53,401 nucleotides of DNA, from assembly GCA_963169565.1 (NCBI GenBank), contig CAUJDI010000049.1:1-53401 (forward strand), read 5' to 3'. The first letter of the stretch is position 1, and each line of letters begins with the position of its first letter. This DNA comes from Bacillota bacterium (lineage in GTDB: Bacteria > Bacillota > Clostridia > Christensenellales > Aristaeellaceae). The notes beneath the pieces were generated by a model, which made no database searches, had not been told where the DNA came from, and saw nothing but the letters and a program-made list of their open reading frames with translations. Made by a program: the position numbers and the translations under genes. Of this stretch, positions 7,130 to 15,844 are shown piece by piece.

Positions 7130-8827
7130 ATGCCGAAAAAACACCTGATCATCGGAGGCGTCGCGGGCGGCGCCTCCATTGCCGCACGGCTGCGCAGGCT
7201 GGACGAGTGCGCGGACATCACGATGCTGGAGCGCGGACGCGACGTGTCCTTCTCCAACTGCGCCCTGCCCTATTTCCTGGGGGGAGAGATCGGGAGCAGC
7301 GGGGAGCTGAAGCTGATCAGCCCTGAAACCTTCTGGGAGCGCTACCGTGTCCGTGCTCTGACACGGCATGAAGCGCTGAGGATCGACCGGGATACGAGAA
7401 CAGTGTTGGTGCGCGACCTCCAGTCAGGGACTGAAACGGAAATGCCCTATGACACCCTCTTCCTCTCCCCCGGGGCCAGCCCCGTCATGCCCGCCGCCAT
7501 ACCGGGCATTTCCCTGCCCCATGTGTTCTCTGTGCGCAATGTGGAGGACGTGGAGCGGATTCACGCCTGGCTGAGCGGCAAAGGCGTACGCCGGGTCGCC
7601 GTCATCGGCGGCGGTTTCATCGGCCTGGAGGTCATGGAGAACCTGCGCGCGGCAGGGCATCAGGTCAGTGTGATCGATATGGCGCCGCAGGTGATGCTGC
7701 CCTTTGATGAGGACATGGCCCAGCTGCTGCATAAGGAGATCGTTGACCATGAGGTTCAGCTGATTCTGGGTGATGGCATTTTCAGCATCCAGGAGGATGC
7801 AGTCACCCTTTCCTCCGGCAGGCAGATACCGGCGGAGGCAGTCATCATGGCCATCGGCGTGAAGCCTGAAACTGGCCTGGCACGGGAAGCGGGGCTGGAG
7901 ATCGGCGCGACCGGCGCCATCCTGGTGGATGAGCGGATGCGCACGTCGGACCCGCATATCTATGCCGTGGGCGACGCGGTCGAAGTCCGCCGTTTCCAGA
8001 CCGGGAAGCCGTCAAAGCTGGCGCTGGCCGGGCCTGCCCTGCGCCAGGCGCGCAGGGCTGCCAATGACGCTTACGGCATCCTGGACGCCCTTCCCGGTGT
8101 CGTTGGCAGCGCGGTCATCCGTGTGTTCGGCCTGGCCGCCGCCTCCACCGGCATGAACGAGCGGCAGTGCCGGGAGGAGGGGCTGGATTACGGGGTTTCC
8201 TTTGTGATCCCCTTCGACCGGGTCGGGATCATGCCGGGCGCTGCACCGATGTTCTTCAAACTCCTGTATGAAAAGGGCACCGGCCTCGTGCTGGGCGCGC
8301 AGGCGGTCGGCCGGGGGAATGTGGACAAGCGCATCGACGTGGTGTCAACCGCGCTGCGCTTCCGGGCCGGCATCAGGGACCTGAAGGACCTGGAACTGTG
8401 CTATGCCCCGGCTTTCGGGACCGCCCGTGACGTGGTGAACCTGGCGGCGATGGCCGCCTGCGACCAGGAGGACGGGCTTGTCCGGCAGGTCTCCTTCACG
8501 CAGGTGCGCCGCCTGCTGGAACAGGGGGAGTACATCCTGGACGTGCGGGAGACGTGGGAGTTCGCCGCGGGCCATATCATCGGCGCGGTCAACATCCCGC
8601 TGGGCGCACTCCGCGGGCGGCTGGGGGAGATCCCCCGGAACAAGCCTGTCTATGTCCACTGCAGGACGGGGCAGCGCAGCTACAACGCCGCCCGCGCCCT
8701 CACGCAGCTGGGATTTCCGGAAGTCTGCAACGTGGCCGGTTCCTTCCTGGCCCTGAGCTGGTATGAGTATTACCGGGATATCACGGACGGCCGGGAGAAG
8801 ATCCTGACCGGGTACAACTTTTGCTGA
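7130..8827 (+). CDS. CoA-disulfide reductase fused to rhodanese
   Basis: 565 residues from MPKKHLIIGGVAGGAS; GGAGAG lies just upstream, so this start is favoured over an ATG at 7115 that overlaps the previous stop. The reductase part (about 1-445) has FAD motif GGVAGGASIAAR and the single redox cysteine in SFSNCALPYFLGGEIG, the signature of CoA-disulfide/NADH-dependent persulfide reductases. The C-terminal ~95 residues are a rhodanese domain with active-site loop HCRTGQRS, intact cysteine. Such CoADR-RHD fusions handle CoA (per)sulfides and reactive sulfur in anaerobes. Its place as third gene of a glp-like operon is unusual: in many Clostridia this slot is a short DUF1667 protein. Cytoplasmic. 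Confidence 0.9.
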   Translation: MPKKHLIIGGVAGGASIAARLRRLDECADITMLERGRDVSFSNCALPYFLGGEIGSSGELKLISPETFWERYRVRALTRHEALRIDRDTRTVLVRDLQSGTETEMPYDTLFLSPGASPVMPAAIPGISLPHVFSVRNVEDVERIHAWLSGKGVRRVAVIGGGFIGLEVMENLRAAGHQVSVIDMAPQVMLPFDEDMAQLLHKEIVDHEVQLILGDGIFSIQEDAVTLSSGRQIPAEAVIMAIGVKPETGLAREAGLEIGATGAILVDERMRTSDPHIYAVGDAVEVRRFQTGKPSKLALAGPALRQARRAANDAYGILDALPGVVGSAVIRVFGLAAASTGMNERQCREEGLDYGVSFVIPFDRVGIMPGAAPMFFKLLYEKGTGLVLGAQAVGRGNVDKRIDVVSTALRFRAGIRDLKDLELCYAPAFGTARDVVNLAAMAACDQEDGLVRQVSFTQVRRLLEQGEYILDVRETWEFAAGHIIGAVNIPLGALRGRLGEIPRNKPVYVHCRTGQRSYNAARALTQLGFPEVCNVAGSFLALSWYEYYRDITDGREKILTGYNFC

Positions 8828-8845
8828 TCGCCAGCCATGGGGATT

Positions 8846-8881
8846 AAAAAGCAATCCTGTCCGGCCAGGGCAGGATTGCTT
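8846..8881. terminator. Bidirectional terminator between CoADR-rhodanese and galE
   Basis: AAGCAATCCTG and CAGGATTGCTT make an 11-bp stem. The minus strand reads straight into UUUUU (strong terminator for galE); the plus strand has a weak U-tract, so it probably also ends the flavoenzyme operon. Confidence 0.85.
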
Positions 8882-8891
8882 GTTTGGGTAC

Positions 8892-9917
8892 TCAGGCTCC
8901 CTTGTGACTTAGATATCCGTTGGGGTTGCCTTTCTGCCACCTCCAGGCGTCCCGGCACATTTCCTCGATCCCCAGCTGCGCCTGCCAGCCCAACAGATCC
9001 TTTGCCTTTGACGGGTCCGCGTAGACTGTTCCGACGTCGCCGGGGCGGCGCGGGCCGATGGTATAAGGGACTTTGACGCCGTTGACCCGCTCGAACACGC
9101 TGATGATCTCCAGCACGCTGTATCCCCGCCCCGTGCCCAGGTTGAACACCTCGCATCCCGTGTGCGTCAGCGAGTAGTCCAGGGCGCTCAGGTGGCCCCT
9201 GGCCAGGTCGGTCACGTGGATGTAATCCCTCACCCCGGTGCCGTCGGGCGTGTCATAATCGTTCCCGTGGACCTGAAGGACCCGAAGGCGGCCCATCGCC
9301 GTCTGGGTGATGAAGGGCAGGAGGTTGTTGGGGATGCCGGCGGGGTCCTCCCCGATGCGGCCGCTCGCGTGCGCGCCGATGGGGTTGAAGTAACGCAGCA
9401 GGACGACGCTGAAACGCGGGTCGGAAGCCGCCAGGTCCGTCAGGATGCGCTCGCACATCAGTTTGGTCCACCCGTAGGGATTCGTGCATCCCAGCGGGGC
9501 GGTCTCAGCCACCGGCATCGGACTGCCCGGCGCGTACACGGTGGCTGAGGAGGAGAAGATGAACCGGAAGACGCCCCGGCGCTTCATGACCCGGCAAAGC
9601 GCCAGCGTGGTGCCAATGTTGTTCGCATAGTATTCAAGCGGCAGACGCACTGATTCCCCGACGGCTTTCAGCCCGGCAAAGTGGATGACGCAGCCGATCT
9701 CCCCCTGCGCGAACACTTCCTCAAGCTGTGCTTCATCCGCCGCGTCAAAGCGATAAAACCTTAAGGATTTTCCGCTGATCGCCTCCACCCTTTTGAGGGA
9801 CTCCGGATGGCTGTTGCGCAGGTCGTCGACCACCGAGACCTCATGCCCCGCCTTCAGCAGTTCAAGACAGGTGTGCGATCCGATGAAACCCGCCCCGCCG
9901 GTGACCAATACTTTCAT
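8892..9917 (-). CDS. galE: UDP-glucose 4-epimerase
   Basis: 341 residues starting MKVLVTGGAGFIGSHTCLELL; GGAGGG 7 nt upstream decides this start over one 11 codons earlier. Short-chain dehydrogenase fold with TGGAGFIGSH NAD motif, catalytic Ser in SSSATVYA and the YxxxK pair in NPYGWTKLMCE. Length and PNNLLPFITQ / YDTPDGTGVRDYIHV segments are typical for GalE. It interconverts UDP-glucose and UDP-galactose (often also the N-acetyl forms) in the Leloir pathway and in wall polysaccharide synthesis. Lies 56 nt after the PIG-L gene on the same strand, so likely co-transcribed from the promoter near 11.2 kb, and faces a NahK-like kinase, which together suggests amino-sugar or galactose metabolism. 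Confidence 0.95.
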   Translation of the reverse strand: MKVLVTGGAGFIGSHTCLELLKAGHEVSVVDDLRNSHPESLKRVEAISGKSLRFYRFDAADEAQLEEVFAQGEIGCVIHFAGLKAVGESVRLPLEYYANNIGTTLALCRVMKRRGVFRFIFSSSATVYAPGSPMPVAETAPLGCTNPYGWTKLMCERILTDLAASDPRFSVVLLRYFNPIGAHASGRIGEDPAGIPNNLLPFITQTAMGRLRVLQVHGNDYDTPDGTGVRDYIHVTDLARGHLSALDYSLTHTGCEVFNLGTGRGYSVLEIISVFERVNGVKVPYTIGPRRPGDVGTVYADPSKAKDLLGWQAQLGIEEMCRDAWRWQKGNPNGYLSHKGA

Positions 9918-9973
9918 GCCCGATCCCTCCGAATGCATCGTTGTTCCCATCCACTGGAAAGCTTGCCCGCCCC

Positions 9974-11167
9974 TCAGGGCTGGTTGACGAGATAACTGTC
10001 CAGCAGGACGTTCTCCATAAAATCGTTCCTGTATACGTCCATCCCGACCCTGGTCCCGGCAAGGCCGAAGCGGTAGCTGGACTGGCTGCTGTCCCGCGGC
10101 TCGACCTGGAACTGCTCATAGCGGTGCTGGGAAACGTGTTTCCCGTAGCCCTCCTGCGCCATTTCAAAGCCCGTCCGGCCGGCGAAGGCCTTCAGCGGTT
10201 GGTCCCAGTCCATTTCAAGCGCATGGTCCGGATACAGGTGCAGATAGAGCTTGCTGACCTCAAACGTGCCATATTGCTGCGCTGTGGCCGGATACCTATC
10301 CGCGTCCGCGGCGGCGTCAAACGCGTACAGGGAGGCGTCCGCGCACATCCGGTGCATTCCATGGCCGTATTCGCCCTCAAGGTCATGGGTGACAACGACC
10401 CGCGGTTTGTATTTCCTGAACAGCTCTGTGACAAAACCCTTGACCTTTCTCTCGCCGAACTGCGCGTAGGCTTTGTCCAGTTTAAGGGAATAGCTGTCGC
10501 TAAAGGGACCGAACACCGGGTAATTGCGCATGCCCATGGTCCACAGAGAGTTGAGCAGTTCGCTGCGCCGGGTGCGCGTGGCAAGGCTCAGCGAACAGGC
10601 GACGACGTCAAGGCGCTTCTCACCCGCGTACACCGGGATCGTCCCGCCAAAAAACAGCGCTTCGTCGTCCGGGTGGGCGAAGAAGATAAGCAGGTCGCAG
10701 CTTTCGTCCGGCTGCTGCCATTGCTGTACGTAGGGCGGCACTTCTCCCGGGCCTAGGACGAAGATCTCCTCCAGCCCGAACCAACTCATGCTTTTCCCGG
10801 TGGGCCTGAGCCGAAGCTCCTCCGCGCCGTCCAGCGGGACGTACTGGTGCATGAACGGTCCTGCGGGGTATTCGGCCGTCAGCCAGGCTCCATTGATCTT
10901 CTGCTCCAGCGTCCACGCCCCCGGCTCTTCCATCCAGCACAGGTAGAGGCCCCACGCCGGCGCCGGGCAGCTGATGGTGACTGTTTTCCTGCCTGTGTTG
11001 CCGTTCCAGTAAGTGTTCCAGTCACGGTCATACAGGCGCTCCGCCGTCCAGCCTTTGGATTCGACGGTGAACACGCACTTCGCCGTGATGTCCTCCGCCT
11101 CCTCTGCCATTGCCGAAACGGCGGGGAGCAGGAGGGCGAGCAGCATCAGGAGGAGACACTTTTTCAT
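9974..11167 (-). CDS. Secreted PIG-L family deacetylase with N-terminal carbohydrate-binding-like domain
   Basis: 397 residues starting MKKCLLLMLLALLLP, with AAAGGA 7 nt upstream; a TTG five codons earlier is a weaker start. Signal peptide with AMA-E cleavage. Residues about 28-130 look like a discoidin (F5/8 type C) module: AERLYDRDWNTYWNG. The catalytic domain has the LmbE/PIG-L zinc motif AHPDDEALFFGG and the downstream HDLEGEYGHGMHRM. Family members remove N-acetyl groups from GlcNAc-type sugars. A secreted enzyme next to galE and a sugar 1-kinase suggests work on extracellular or wall amino-sugar polymers; the precise substrate is unknown. Confidence 0.88.
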   Translation of the reverse strand: MKKCLLLMLLALLLPAVSAMAEEAEDITAKCVFTVESKGWTAERLYDRDWNTYWNGNTGRKTVTISCPAPAWGLYLCWMEEPGAWTLEQKINGAWLTAEYPAGPFMHQYVPLDGAEELRLRPTGKSMSWFGLEEIFVLGPGEVPPYVQQWQQPDESCDLLIFFAHPDDEALFFGGTIPVYAGEKRLDVVACSLSLATRTRRSELLNSLWTMGMRNYPVFGPFSDSYSLKLDKAYAQFGERKVKGFVTELFRKYKPRVVVTHDLEGEYGHGMHRMCADASLYAFDAAADADRYPATAQQYGTFEVSKLYLHLYPDHALEMDWDQPLKAFAGRTGFEMAQEGYGKHVSQHRYEQFQVEPRDSSQSSYRFGLAGTRVGMDVYRNDFMENVLLDSYLVNQP

Positions 11168-11196
11168 CCGTGATCCTTTCAAGGCGATCTGACGCC

Positions 11197-11225
11197 AGTA
11201 TAGGGAGGGGTGAAAAGGGTGTCAA
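11197..11225 (-). promoter_or_regulatory. Promoter of the PIG-L - galE operon
   Basis: Minus strand TTGACA (11220-11225), 17 nt, TATACT (11197-11202), about 30 nt before the PIG-L start. Confidence 0.85.
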
Positions 11226-11253
11226 TCATCCCGTCCCCCCTCTTTATGAAGGA

Positions 11254-11282
11254 TTGACAGCTTTTTGGGGTGAAGGTAGAAT
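11254..11282 (+). promoter_or_regulatory. Promoter of the NahK-like kinase
   Basis: TTGACA (11254-11259), 17 nt, TAGAAT (11277-11282). The two divergent promoters are separated by only 28 nt between their -35 boxes, so a shared regulator is possible. Confidence 0.82.
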
Positions 11283-11319
11283 GACACCATGGTTTTCGCT
11301 TTGGATGAGGAGAATAGGC

Positions 11320-12432
11320 ATGCCGCACGACCCGATCAGGAGCATCCTTACGCACTTCCGCTTCAGGGGGGAGTTCGTTTCATTCAGGGAACTGAACTCC
11401 GGAAACATCCACAGGACCTTCTATCTTCTCTTCCGTGACGGCGCCCGGGAGTACGGCTATACGCTCCAGCGCTTCAACACCTACGTGTTCCCCGATCCCC
11501 TGGGCGTCATGCGCAACATCTCCCATGTCACGCAGCACCTGAAAAAGAATATCCTCCTTCATGAAAAACGCGCCGACCGTCAGGTGCTGGAACTGGTGCA
11601 GACGGTCAGCGGCGAAGTGATGCATACGGATGAAGCAGGCGGGGTCTGGAGAGCCTATGAGTACATCACGGACGCCGTGGCGCTGGACAGGGTGGACAGC
11701 CTTGAACAGATGGAGGAAGTGGGCCGCGCCTTCGGGCGCTTCCAGCGGTATCTGGCGGATTTCCCTGCGGAAAGCCTGTTTGAATCCATCCCGGATTTTC
11801 ATCATACCGCAAAGCGCTTCGATGCCTTCCTCCGCGCGAAAGAGGAGGACCGCGCAGGCCGCGCGGGGCAGGTCAGGGAAGAAATCGGTTTTTTTCTTGA
11901 GCGCCGGGACGTGATGGGCGAGATCGTCCGCCTATTGGAAAAGAAGGAACTACCGCTGCGGGTCACCCACAATGACACCAAGTCAAACAACGTCCTGCTG
12001 GATGTGAAAACGGGAAAGGCGCTGTGCGTCATTGACCTGGACACGGTGATGCCCGGTTCCTCCCTGTACGATTACGGGGATGGCGTGCGATTCGCCGCAT
12101 CCACCGCCAGGGAGGACGAGGAGGACGTCAGCCTGATCAGCCTTGACATGCAGAAAGCCGGCGCTTTTACGAGGGGCTTCGTTTCGGAGACCGCCGGGAT
12201 CCTTTCGGAGGGGGAACTGCTCCGCCTGCCGCTGGGGATCAAGGTGATGACCTGCGAGCTGGCAATGCGTTTCCTGACCGACTACCTGAACGGAGACCTG
12301 TATTTCAAGATCAGCTCACCGGAACATAACCTCATCCGCGCACGGGCACAGATCGCGCTGCTCAAAGATGTGGAGCGCAAGGAAGAAGCGCTTTCGGACA
12401 TGGCCGCGCGAGACGCGGCCCGCTATGCCTGA
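11320..12432 (+). CDS. nahK: NahK-like N-acetylhexosamine 1-kinase (APH-fold phosphotransferase)
   Basis: 370 residues from MPHDPIRSILTHF; GAGGAG lies 7 nt upstream and the promoter start site leaves no room for longer versions. APH/choline-kinase fold with ELNSGNIHRTFYLLF near the N-terminus (equivalent to the GDGHINxTY motif of N-acetylhexosamine kinases), FPDPLGVMRNI, the catalytic loop THNDTKSNNVLLD and the metal-binding DLDTVMPG. Length matches NahK (about 360). NahK phosphorylates GlcNAc/GalNAc at C1 in the lacto-N-biose/galacto-N-biose pathway, where GalE is its usual partner; galE is 2 kb away on the other strand. No lacto-N-biose phosphorylase or transporter is in the window, so the specific substrate stays open. 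Its 3' end overlaps thiN tail-to-tail by 10 bp. Confidence 0.8.
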   Translation: MPHDPIRSILTHFRFRGEFVSFRELNSGNIHRTFYLLFRDGAREYGYTLQRFNTYVFPDPLGVMRNISHVTQHLKKNILLHEKRADRQVLELVQTVSGEVMHTDEAGGVWRAYEYITDAVALDRVDSLEQMEEVGRAFGRFQRYLADFPAESLFESIPDFHHTAKRFDAFLRAKEEDRAGRAGQVREEIGFFLERRDVMGEIVRLLEKKELPLRVTHNDTKSNNVLLDVKTGKALCVIDLDTVMPGSSLYDYGDGVRFAASTAREDEEDVSLISLDMQKAGAFTRGFVSETAGILSEGELLRLPLGIKVMTCELAMRFLTDYLNGDLYFKISSPEHNLIRARAQIALLKDVERKEEALSDMAARDAARYA

Positions 12433-13058
12433 GCCTTTGCATGAAGGACGGTCACGATGAGCGTGCCATCCCGCACCTGGACCCTTACGGGGCCGCCCGT
12501 CGCCTCATTGCTGACCCCCAGCGGGATGAAGGGGTCAAGGGCCGCTTCGCATAAGGGATAACGCAGCCCGCTGAGGGTGACGCCTCTTGCCGGGCCTCCC
12601 CAGGCGAACACGGATATTGGGACCCCTTTGGGAAGAGCCGGCATGGTCAGGATGCCATCAGACACGTGCAGGACGGTCACTTCAGGTGCGACGATGATCC
12701 CGTGCATACCCGCCCTCCCGAGCCCCGCGAGCAGGTGGACGTTTGCCAGGCTGTGGTCCAGCCGGCCGCCCAGCGCGCCGTACAGCTTGAACCGCCTGTA
12801 CCCGCGCGCCTGAAGAAGGCGAAGGGCCAGCGCCATGTCCGTAAGGTCCTTGCTCCTGGGAAAACGGAGGCTGGCGATCCCTCTGGGCAGCCTGTTGATG
12901 GAATCCATATCGCCCAGCACCAGGGATGGCCTGATGCCATGCCGTCTGAGCGACTCATACCCGCCGTCGGCCGCGACGACCGCGTCAAGGGGGCCCGGGG
13001 CAAATCCCCGGGTCGAAAACGATCCCGCTCCCGTGATGTACGCTGTCTTCTGCTCCAT
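12423..13058 (-). CDS. thiN: Thiamine pyrophosphokinase
   Basis: 211 residues from MEQKTAYITGAGSF, with GGGAGG 7 nt upstream. Typical ThiN/TPK motifs: VVAADGGYESLRRHGIRPSLVLGDMDS, then FPRSKDLTDMALALRLL and LYGALGGRLDHSLANVHLL. The enzyme transfers pyrophosphate from ATP to thiamine to give thiamine diphosphate. The C-terminal TPK beta domain (PLCEAALDPFIPLGVSNEATG) is complete. Stands alone; 63 nt separates its start from the divergent radA start, and only a weak -10 (TATACT, complement of 13076-13081) is seen there. Confidence 0.93.
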   Translation of the reverse strand: MEQKTAYITGAGSFSTRGFAPGPLDAVVAADGGYESLRRHGIRPSLVLGDMDSINRLPRGIASLRFPRSKDLTDMALALRLLQARGYRRFKLYGALGGRLDHSLANVHLLAGLGRAGMHGIIVAPEVTVLHVSDGILTMPALPKGVPISVFAWGGPARGVTLSGLRYPLCEAALDPFIPLGVSNEATGGPVRVQVRDGTLIVTVLHAKAQA

Positions 13059-13121
13059 GTAACGCCTCCCTGCGAAGTATACCCTGACAGACCGCCCCCT
13101 GACGGCGGGAAAGGACCTCTT

Positions 13122-14531
13122 TTGAAAAAGAAAACCCTGTACGCCTGCACTGCCTGTGGCTTTGAATCTCCGCGCTGGTATGGGAAGTGCCCGGGATGCG
13201 AGGCATGGAATACGCTGGAGGAGATCCCTGAACCGGCCGAAGCGCCAATCGTTAAGACAACGCAGAAACGCCCGGGAGGCACGGGCGACGCTGTCCAGGA
13301 ACTCTCGGTCATCACCGCGGATGAGACCATCCATCAGACCACCGGCATCCCGGAATTCGACCGCGTCCTGGGCGGCGGCATCGTGGAAGGCTCCCTGCTG
13401 CTCATCGGAGGGGAGCCAGGGGTCGGCAAGAGCACCCTGCTGCTTCAGGTATGCGCCAACCTGGCAAGGCTGGGCAAGCGCGTGCTGTACGTGACGGGGG
13501 AGGAGAGTACGCGGCAGATCAAACTGCGCGCGCAGCGCCTTCACGCGGGGCAGGAGAAGGTGGCGGTCCTGTCGGAAAACGCCATGGACGCGGTGGAGGA
13601 GAAGTTGAACGCCTTTTCCCCGGAATATGCTGTGGTCGACTCCATCCAGACGATGTACCGGCCCGACATGGCGTCATCCCCGGGCTCTGTCAGCCAGGTG
13701 CGCGAGAGCGCGTCCATCCTGATGCGCTACGCGAAGACCTCGGGCTGCGCGGTCTTCCTGGTCGGGCACGTCACCAAGGACGGCGCCATCGCGGGCCCAC
13801 GGGTGCTGGAGCACATGGTCGACGTCGTCCTTTATTTTGAAGGCGATCACCGAAGGGAATACCGTCTGCTTCGGGCGAACAAGAACCGTTACGGCTCCGT
13901 GAACGAATTGGGCCTGTTTGAGATGACCGGCGAGGGAATGCGCCCGGTGGAGAACGCTTCGGAGACCCTCCTGCGCGACCGGGCACCCGGTATTTCCGGT
14001 TCTGTCGTCTTCTGCGGGATGGAAGGTAGCCGGCCGGTATTGGTGGACCTGCAGGCGCTGGCGGCACAGAGCTTCTATCCCTCGCCCAAGCGCACCGTCA
14101 ACGGCATGGACCAGGGACGGGTCGCGCTGCTGCTGGCGGTGATGGAAAAGCGGGCTGGGCTTAAACTATATAATCAGGATGTGTACGTCAACGTGGCCGG
14201 TGGGCTGAGCCTTGATGAACCGGCGGCGGACCTGGCGCTGTGTCTGGCCGTCGCTTCCTCCCTGTCGGACAGGACCCTCCCGGCTGACGTAGCGGCGATG
14301 GGCGAAGTGGGCTTGCTGGGCGAGGTGAGGCCCATTCCCCATATGGACCGCCGGCTGGCTGAATGCGCCCGCCTCGGCTTTGAACAGGTCATCTGCCCAA
14401 AGGACCGGCTGGGCAAGTCAAAGCCGCCCAAAGGCATGCGCCTGATCCCTGTCTCCACCCTCTCCCAGGCAGTCGCGGCGCTGCACCTGCTGACCACCGG
14501 GAGGGGAGCAAGAGGGGATGCGCAGGAATGA
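13122..14531 (+). CDS. radA: DNA repair protein RadA (Sms)
   Basis: 469 residues from a TTG codon (LKKKTLYACTACGF as written in the genetic code, Met when initiating) with AAAGGA 6 nt upstream; no suitable ATG lies before the zinc finger. N-terminal C4 zinc finger (CTACGF...CPGC), RecA-like ATPase with Walker A GGEPGVGKST, the RadA-specific KNRYGS motif (NKNRYGSVNELGLF), and a C-terminal Lon-protease-like domain (about 270-455). RadA drives branch migration during recombinational repair. Complete and typical in length. Confidence 0.95.
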   Translation: MKKKTLYACTACGFESPRWYGKCPGCEAWNTLEEIPEPAEAPIVKTTQKRPGGTGDAVQELSVITADETIHQTTGIPEFDRVLGGGIVEGSLLLIGGEPGVGKSTLLLQVCANLARLGKRVLYVTGEESTRQIKLRAQRLHAGQEKVAVLSENAMDAVEEKLNAFSPEYAVVDSIQTMYRPDMASSPGSVSQVRESASILMRYAKTSGCAVFLVGHVTKDGAIAGPRVLEHMVDVVLYFEGDHRREYRLLRANKNRYGSVNELGLFEMTGEGMRPVENASETLLRDRAPGISGSVVFCGMEGSRPVLVDLQALAAQSFYPSPKRTVNGMDQGRVALLLAVMEKRAGLKLYNQDVYVNVAGGLSLDEPAADLALCLAVASSLSDRTLPADVAAMGEVGLLGEVRPIPHMDRRLAECARLGFEQVICPKDRLGKSKPPKGMRLIPVSTLSQAVAALHLLTTGRGARGDAQE

Positions 14532-14576
14532 AACACTTACTTCATACTATATATATCAAATGACACGCTTTTTTCA

Positions 14577-14605
14577 TTGTATGGCAGGCATTGAGAGGGT
14601 ATATT
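14577..14605 (+). promoter_or_regulatory. Promoter of the four-repeat PGB protein
   Basis: TTGTAT (14577-14582), 17 nt, TATATT (14600-14605), 53 nt before the start codon. Confidence 0.55.
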
Positions 14606-14657
14606 GACAGCAGACGGAAGAATGATTTCCCATTGACGACAGAGAGGGGTGTGACCC

Positions 14658-15713
14658 ATGAAAAAACGCATGCTGGCAGGCCTTGTGTGTGCCGTGCTCA
14701 TCGTGAGCGCAGCGCTCATACCTGCTGTGGCGGAGAACCTGAAGTACGGCGCGCAGGGCGACCAGGTCGCACAGGCGCAGAAACGCCTGGCCCAGCTGGG
14801 TTTCTATGCTGACAAGGCGGACGGCAAGTTTGGTTACTCCACCTTCCTTGCGGTCAAAGGCTTCCAGGTCAAAAACGCTTTGACAGCCGACGGGGTCATC
14901 GGGGAAGCGACCGTGCGGAAGCTCTACAGCACAGGCGCTGTCAATCAGGCCGGCGCGGCGGATCCCTCAGCCTATAGCCTGCGTGTATCCTACGGCGCTT
15001 CCGGCCCCGCGGTCAGCCTGATCCAGAAATGGCTGAGCGACCTGAATTATTACAGCGGGCCGATCGAAGCCAAGTTCGGCTATTCCACGTTCCTGGCTGT
15101 GAAGGAATTTCAGCAGCGCAATGCCCTGACGTCCGACGGCGTGGTGGGCCCCCAGACCTGGATGCGGCTGCAGGATCCCGCGGCGGTGCCCAAGCCGCCG
15201 GCGCCTCCCGTGACCCCCGATCCGGCGGCCACCCCGACACCTGCACCCCCGCTGCGCCTTGCCTACGGGGACGCCGGGGCACTGGTGCTTCAGGCGCAGA
15301 CCGCGCTTGCCAATTTGGGGTATTACACCGGCATACTTGACGGAAAGTACGGTTACTCGACCTTCCAGGCGGTGCGGGAGTTCCAGAGGGTCAACACCCT
15401 CAAGGTGGACGGCGTCATCGGTGCCCTGACCTGGGCGAAGCTGTTTGATCCGGCGGCACTGCCCAAACCCACCGCGGCCCCCACGGCGTCGGTGCTGCGC
15501 ATCCAGTACGGCAATGAGGGGGACCTGGTCGTCCAGATCCAGACCAGGCTGACCGTACTGGGGTATTATGAGCTGGCCGTCGACGGGAAGTTCGGCTATT
15601 CGACCTATCTGGCTGTCCGCGCCTTTCAGGCCAAGAACGCGCTGAATGCGGACGGCATCGTCGGGCAGCTGACCTGGGATCGATTGATGGACGCGGGCGC
15701 GATCCCCAAATAA
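14658..15713 (+). CDS. Secreted protein made of four PG_binding_1 repeats
   Basis: 351 residues. Signal peptide 1-26 (VPAVA-E cleavage). The rest is four PG_binding_1 modules, each carrying a copy of the K(F/Y)GYSTF/YxAV(K/R)xFQxxN(A/T)L core followed by DG(V/I)(I/V)G; the second and third and the third and fourth are separated by Pro/Thr/Ala-rich linkers of 15-30 residues. There is no catalytic domain. The modules probably hold peptidoglycan; function may be structural or as an adaptor in the wall. Ribosome site GAGAGGGG. Own promoter upstream and a hairpin downstream, so monocistronic. Confidence 0.9.
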   Translation: MKKRMLAGLVCAVLIVSAALIPAVAENLKYGAQGDQVAQAQKRLAQLGFYADKADGKFGYSTFLAVKGFQVKNALTADGVIGEATVRKLYSTGAVNQAGAADPSAYSLRVSYGASGPAVSLIQKWLSDLNYYSGPIEAKFGYSTFLAVKEFQQRNALTSDGVVGPQTWMRLQDPAAVPKPPAPPVTPDPAATPTPAPPLRLAYGDAGALVLQAQTALANLGYYTGILDGKYGYSTFQAVREFQRVNTLKVDGVIGALTWAKLFDPAALPKPTAAPTASVLRIQYGNEGDLVVQIQTRLTVLGYYELAVDGKFGYSTYLAVRAFQAKNALNADGIVGQLTWDRLMDAGAIPK

Positions 15714-15735
15714 GCCCGGTCTGTGCCTGCCATCA

Positions 15736-15778
15736 TGCAGGGCAGTCCGCTTTCGGGCGGGCTGCCTGTTCATTTGTC
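15736..15778 (+). terminator. Probable intrinsic terminator after the PGB repeat protein
   Basis: GCAGTCCGC and GCGGGCTGC pair with one G-U wobble around a short loop, followed by a moderately U-rich tract. Confidence 0.6.
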
Positions 15779-15801
15779 TGCGGATTTCGTATGCGGATAT
15801 A

Positions 15802-15830
15802 TTGACAGACAAGCTTCCCAGTGGTTTAAT
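15802..15830 (+). promoter_or_regulatory. Promoter of the polyamine regulator-transport operon
   Basis: TTGACA (15802-15807), 17 nt, TTTAAT (15825-15830). A perfect palindrome lies 14 nt downstream, over the expected transcription start. Confidence 0.75.
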
Positions 15831-15844
15831 GATGCCTGTCACGC

